DNA of 64,000 nt, taken from positions 1,577,487 through 1,641,486 of the forward strand of contig NZ_LT840184.1 in NCBI RefSeq assembly GCF_900177425.1. The letters are read 5' to 3'. Source of the stretch: Paenibacillus uliginis N3/975. GTDB taxonomy: Bacteria > Bacillota > Bacilli > Paenibacillales > Paenibacillaceae. Position numbers and translations under genes: made by a program. A model generated the notes under the pieces. It was not told the origin of the DNA and ran no database searches. It saw nothing but the letters and a program-made list of their open reading frames with translations. Shown here in pieces: positions 60,907 to 64,000 of this stretch (positions are counted from its first letter, which is position 1; each line of letters opens with the position of its first letter).

Positions 60907-61731
60907 ATGGCTGTCAGGTTGCGAGTTATTCTACCGCATTGTGTGCTTATTCTATTCTCCGTCATCTTCCTGTTTCCATTCATGTGGTTGGTTATGACCT
61001 CGCTTAAGACGCCGGAAGAGATACTTAAGTTTCCACCGAGTATTTTGCCGGAGACATTTCAGTGGTCCAACTATAAAGCAGCATTTGAGGCAATTCCTTT
61101 CACACGATATATGATGAACACGTTTCTGATCTGCATCATTAATATTATCGGTCAGCTGTTTGCAGCTCCACTAGTAGCCTATTCGATATCCAGAATACCA
61201 TGGAAAGGTCGGAAAATTATATTTACGATCGTTGTAGCGACCATGATTTTGCCGGCCCAAGTGCAAATGATTCCGCAATACATTATCTTTACGAAACTGG
61301 GTTGGGTAAACACGATTATGCCGCTTACCATCGGAGCTTTTTTTGGAGCGCCGTTCTTCATCTTTCTGCTTCGCCAATTTTTGCTGGGGGTACCGATGGA
61401 ATTGTCAGAGGCTGCAAAGATTGACGGGGCTTCTGAGATTCGGATTTATCTGAAAATAATTTTGCCGATTTTGAAACCGGCACTGGCAACCGTTGTACTG
61501 TTTTCTTTCGTATGGTCTTACGTGGATTTCATGGGACCGCTTATTTATTTGAACGATTCTGTGAAATGGACGATAACTGTCGGTCTGCAAAGTTTCCAGC
61601 AGGATCACGGGGCTCAGTGGGAGAAACTTATGGCTGCTTCTACAATCATGGCGATACCTATGATCCTAATCTATTTCTTCGGACAAAAATATTTCATGAA
61701 ATCCGGATCAGCGTTAACCGGATTCAAATAA
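60907..61731 (+). CDS. Sugar ABC transporter permease 2 (CUT1)
   Basis: 274 residues, six helices, EAA loop LSEAAKIDGASEIRIYLKII near residue 165-185. ATG 60907 has GGAGG eight bases upstream; that site is inside the end of permease 1, so the genes are translationally linked. MalG/LacG class. Confidence 0.88.
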   Translation: MAVRLRVILPHCVLILFSVIFLFPFMWLVMTSLKTPEEILKFPPSILPETFQWSNYKAAFEAIPFTRYMMNTFLICIINIIGQLFAAPLVAYSISRIPWKGRKIIFTIVVATMILPAQVQMIPQYIIFTKLGWVNTIMPLTIGAFFGAPFFIFLLRQFLLGVPMELSEAAKIDGASEIRIYLKIILPILKPALATVVLFSFVWSYVDFMGPLIYLNDSVKWTITVGLQSFQQDHGAQWEKLMAASTIMAIPMILIYFFGQKYFMKSGSALTGFK

Positions 61732-61747
61732 TTGGAGGGACACATTG

Positions 61748-62824
61748 ATGAGTAAAACAATAATAGCGATCATAGGATGCGGCACCATTGCTAACAATGC
61801 TCATATTCCAGCCTATCTTGCCAATCCAGATGCTGAGATTAAGTATTTTTGCGATATACGTAAGGATCGGGCAGAGAAGGCGGTAGATCAATATGGCTGT
61901 GGTGCGGCAATTGAGGATTACCGCTTGATTTTGGATGACCTTGATGTTGATGCAGTTTCCATATGTACCCCGAACAATTGCCATGCTTCGATCGCTATTG
62001 ATTGTTTGCGGGCAGGGAAGCATGTGCTTTGTGAAAAGCCGGCTGCCAGAACGTATGAGGAAGCTCTTGAGATGCAGAAAGTCCAACACGCAACCGGGAA
62101 AATTTTGAATATCGGCGTCGTAAACCGTTTTAATACTGGCGTTAATATCATTAAAAAGATGATTGAAGATGGGGAACTGGGAGAGTTGTATCATGTATAT
62201 GTAAGCTTTCGTGCCCATCGCTCTATTCCGGGGCTGGGTGGGGACTTCACTACGAAAGCAGTCGCGGGAGGAGGAGCACTCATTGACTGGGGGGTTCACT
62301 TCCTTGATCTCGTGATGTATTGCGCAGGTGATCCGGATCCCACAACAGTTTCAGGACAGACCTACTCCAAATTGGGTAAGGATATAGAAAATTACACATA
62401 TCTCAACATGTGGGCGGGACCACCGGATAGTACCGGTACTTATGATGTTGATGATTACGTAACCGCATTGATTCGAACCGCTGGGCCTTCTATAACGGTA
62501 AACGGGGCTTGGGCACAAAATATTGGAGTTGAAGAAATGTACATCGACTTCCTGGGTGATAAAGCGGGAATCCGGCTACAATATGGGGCTGAATTTACCA
62601 TTTATAGCGCAAAACATGGCGCTTTGCTGGATAGTACGCCTAAATTTACACAGACTAATCACTTTCAGAACGAGATTGACGGATTCCTCGCCTGTATTAA
62701 GTCGGGGGAGAAGTTACCGTCGCATATCGATACCGTTATTTTAACATCGAAGATTATCCAGGCAATCTATCGCTCCTCCGAGCAAGGTGAAGAAGTCTCG
62801 TTCATAAAGCAAGGAGTGATGTAA
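61748..62824 (+). CDS. Gfo/Idh/MocA-family oxidoreductase
   Basis: 358 residues. Rossmann NAD(P) motif IAIIGCGTIANNAHIPAYL at the N-terminus, then SICTPNNCHASIAIDCLRAG and the family catalytic-site Lys in VLCEKPAARTYEEA near residues 95-108; GGALIDWGVHFLDLVMY near 177-193 supplies the conserved Asp/His. It likely oxidises or reduces the ring of an imported sugar or inositol-like compound. ATG 61748 follows GGAGGG by eight bases. It is in an operon with the permeases and overlaps the next gene by one base. Confidence 0.9.
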   Translation: MSKTIIAIIGCGTIANNAHIPAYLANPDAEIKYFCDIRKDRAEKAVDQYGCGAAIEDYRLILDDLDVDAVSICTPNNCHASIAIDCLRAGKHVLCEKPAARTYEEALEMQKVQHATGKILNIGVVNRFNTGVNIIKKMIEDGELGELYHVYVSFRAHRSIPGLGGDFTTKAVAGGGALIDWGVHFLDLVMYCAGDPDPTTVSGQTYSKLGKDIENYTYLNMWAGPPDSTGTYDVDDYVTALIRTAGPSITVNGAWAQNIGVEEMYIDFLGDKAGIRLQYGAEFTIYSAKHGALLDSTPKFTQTNHFQNEIDGFLACIKSGEKLPSHIDTVILTSKIIQAIYRSSEQGEEVSFIKQGVM

Positions 62825-63684
62825 TGAAAAAAATTGGATTTATCGATTATTATTTGGACGAATGGCATGCAAATAAGTATCCGGAATGGATCCAGAGCGA
62901 ATCTGGCGGGGAAATGCAGGTCGCATACGCTTACGGCGTGAAGGATGCAGAGAATGGGTTAAGTAATGCAGAGTGGTGCAGAAGGAATAACGTCAAGTTG
63001 ATGAATACCATTGAAGAAGTTGTGAACGAGAGTGATTATTTGATCGTACTGTCTCCTGATCACCCGGAACAGCATGAAGCACTCGCTCAGCTGCCGCTGC
63101 AATCGGGAAAACCGACTTACATGGATAAGACTTTTGCCCCCGATCGGAAGGCGGCGATCCGCTTGTTTGAGCTTGCAGCACAGCACGGTACACCGCTGTA
63201 TTCATCATCAGCCTTACGGTTCGCAGCGGAGTATGTCAATGTTGAGCGCAGCGGTATGAAAGTCATTTCCAGTTGGGGACCTGGAGCCTTTGAGAACTAC
63301 TCCATACATCAAATTGAACCCATCGTTTCTATGCTGGGGCCAGATGCGAAACGAGTCATGTATATCGGAACAGACACGACTCCGGCATTGCTCATCGAAT
63401 TCACCGATGGCAGACAGGCGATCATTCATCATCTTGGTGAAGATTGTCCTTTCACCATGGCGGTAAATTATCAATCTGGCAGCTGTAAAATATTGAAACC
63501 AGAATCGGATTTTTTCAAATTGTTTATTCAAGATCTGGTAGCCTTTTTTAGTACCGGGCACATCAATGTGCCTAGTACCCAAACGATATCCATTATTACG
63601 ATTATAGAGTACGGCTTGAAAGCGGCTGCCTGTCCTTATCAATGGATAGAACTACCCGAGAGACTTGTGAAGGTTTTCAATTAA
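62824..63684 (+). CDS. Gfo/Idh/MocA-like Rossmann protein, divergent
   Basis: 286 residues, shorter than the upstream oxidoreductase. The N-terminus (KKIGFIDYYLDEWHANKYPE) lacks the GxGxxG dinucleotide motif; YLIVLSPDHPEQHEALAQLP and PTYMDKTFAPDRKAAIRLFE (with MDKTF replacing the usual EKP) still follow the family order. A large part of the C-terminal domain is shortened. Possibly a sugar-acid or polyol dehydrogenase partner, or a non-catalytic relative. Stop and start overlap (TAATG) with the previous gene. Confidence 0.65.
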   Translation: MKKIGFIDYYLDEWHANKYPEWIQSESGGEMQVAYAYGVKDAENGLSNAEWCRRNNVKLMNTIEEVVNESDYLIVLSPDHPEQHEALAQLPLQSGKPTYMDKTFAPDRKAAIRLFELAAQHGTPLYSSSALRFAAEYVNVERSGMKVISSWGPGAFENYSIHQIEPIVSMLGPDAKRVMYIGTDTTPALLIEFTDGRQAIIHHLGEDCPFTMAVNYQSGSCKILKPESDFFKLFIQDLVAFFSTGHINVPSTQTISIITIIEYGLKAAACPYQWIELPERLVKVFN

Positions 63685-63714
63685 ACCATGCTTATATGAA
63701 AAGGGGGATTACTA

Positions 63715-64000
63715 GTGTACAACTCTCGTAAGTTCCGCTTCACTCGCGAGTTAGGAATATGCTTGCTAGTCATTTGCTTCCTTTTTACGTTGCTTCCTAT
63801 AACCGATGCACACGCCGATAATTCAATTCAAGGCAAACATAAGGAAGCAGAGCTGTATGGTCCTACGATTCAGTTCGATCCCAGTTTCTCATATTATCAA
63901 AATCGCTCAGCAGAAAGCATCGCCGATGAGTTTTTACAAAATGGGTACACTACCGTGCGGTATTTTGTCGTGAATGAGAACAACGTTAACCGTGAACTTG
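63715..64000 (+). CDS. Secreted protein, cut by the window end
   Basis: GTG 63715 follows AAGGGGG; 95 codons are visible with no stop. A signal peptide (LGICLLVICFLFTLLPITDAHA) is followed by a mature start around ADNSIQGKH. The visible mature part (YGPTIQFDPSFSYYQNRSAE, FLQNGYTTVRYFVVNENNVN) resembles the beginning of a secreted glycosidase or sugar-binding barrel, but no family can be named from this length. It is last in line after the sugar-uptake genes and may supply their substrate. Confidence 0.7.
   Translation, partial: MYNSRKFRFTRELGICLLVICFLFTLLPITDAHADNSIQGKHKEAELYGPTIQFDPSFSYYQNRSAESIADEFLQNGYTTVRYFVVNENNVNREL

Overview
The window looks like chromosome of a Paenibacillus-type bacterium (Firmicutes, Bacillales). 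Evidence: strong GGAGG ribosome sites, frequent TTG/GTG starts, a giant S-layer-anchored (SLH) protein, several 'copper amine oxidase N-terminal' stalk-domain proteins, CUT1 sugar-type ABC systems without their own ATPase, bacterial NO synthase, an LtaS-type enzyme and Bacillus-like small genes. No identity search was possible, so genus and names rest on recognised motifs.

Layout. (1) 1-15047: glycerophosphodiester / glycerol-3-phosphate catabolism. It holds glpD, a UgpB-A-E-like importer, a metallo-beta-lactamase-fold hydrolase, a NagD-type phosphatase, the antiterminator glpP, an MgtC-like gene and a 2110-residue surface protein with a glycerophosphodiester phosphodiesterase (GDPD) domain. 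glpD and the importer each have a leader hairpin-terminator suited to GlpP control; the surface GDPD gene has a perfect cre site. The logic is external cleavage, import of glycerol-3-phosphate, then oxidation by GlpD. (2) 15184-18540: a stalk-domain protein, a SigV/RsiV-like ECF sigma/anti-sigma pair and a Gmad2-repeat secreted protein. (3) 18851-30756: an island between an intact tRNA-Leu(CAG) and a tRNA-Leu 3' fragment. It carries an integrase relic, a mef/msr-like antibiotic-resistance pair controlled by three seven-codon leader peptides and attenuators, a ParA relic, and a Fur-boxed ECF/ABC uptake operon with its AraC regulator.

(4) 30887-39116: an AT-rich accessory block around a SigO/RsoA/YvrJ-like two-subunit sigma operon with thiol-redox genes. 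Four promoters (before the sigma operon, a murein amidase, a Cys-rich beta-barrel-like protein and a Cys-rich glucosaminidase-like protein) share GGTTGTTT-N16-CA[AC]TGTA with exactly the same spacing. This is the best candidate for an undescribed regulon: a private sigma factor driving wall-active proteins that lack signal peptides, with co-encoded disulfide chemistry.

(5) 39117-56045: core-like genes. They include a guanine-type purine riboswitch before an FAD dehydrogenase, ytxG/ytxH-like genes, a stalk-domain/solute-binding fusion, nos, glutamate racemase, a LysM/M14 peptidase, small conserved proteins, LtaS-like and rRNA methyltransferase genes, and two copies of a dispersed palindromic repeat. 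(6) 56046-64000: an acyltransferase, then a sugar-uptake locus (AraC regulator with a near-perfect cre, CUT1 binding protein and permeases, two Gfo/Idh/MocA-type genes), and a secreted protein cut by the window end.
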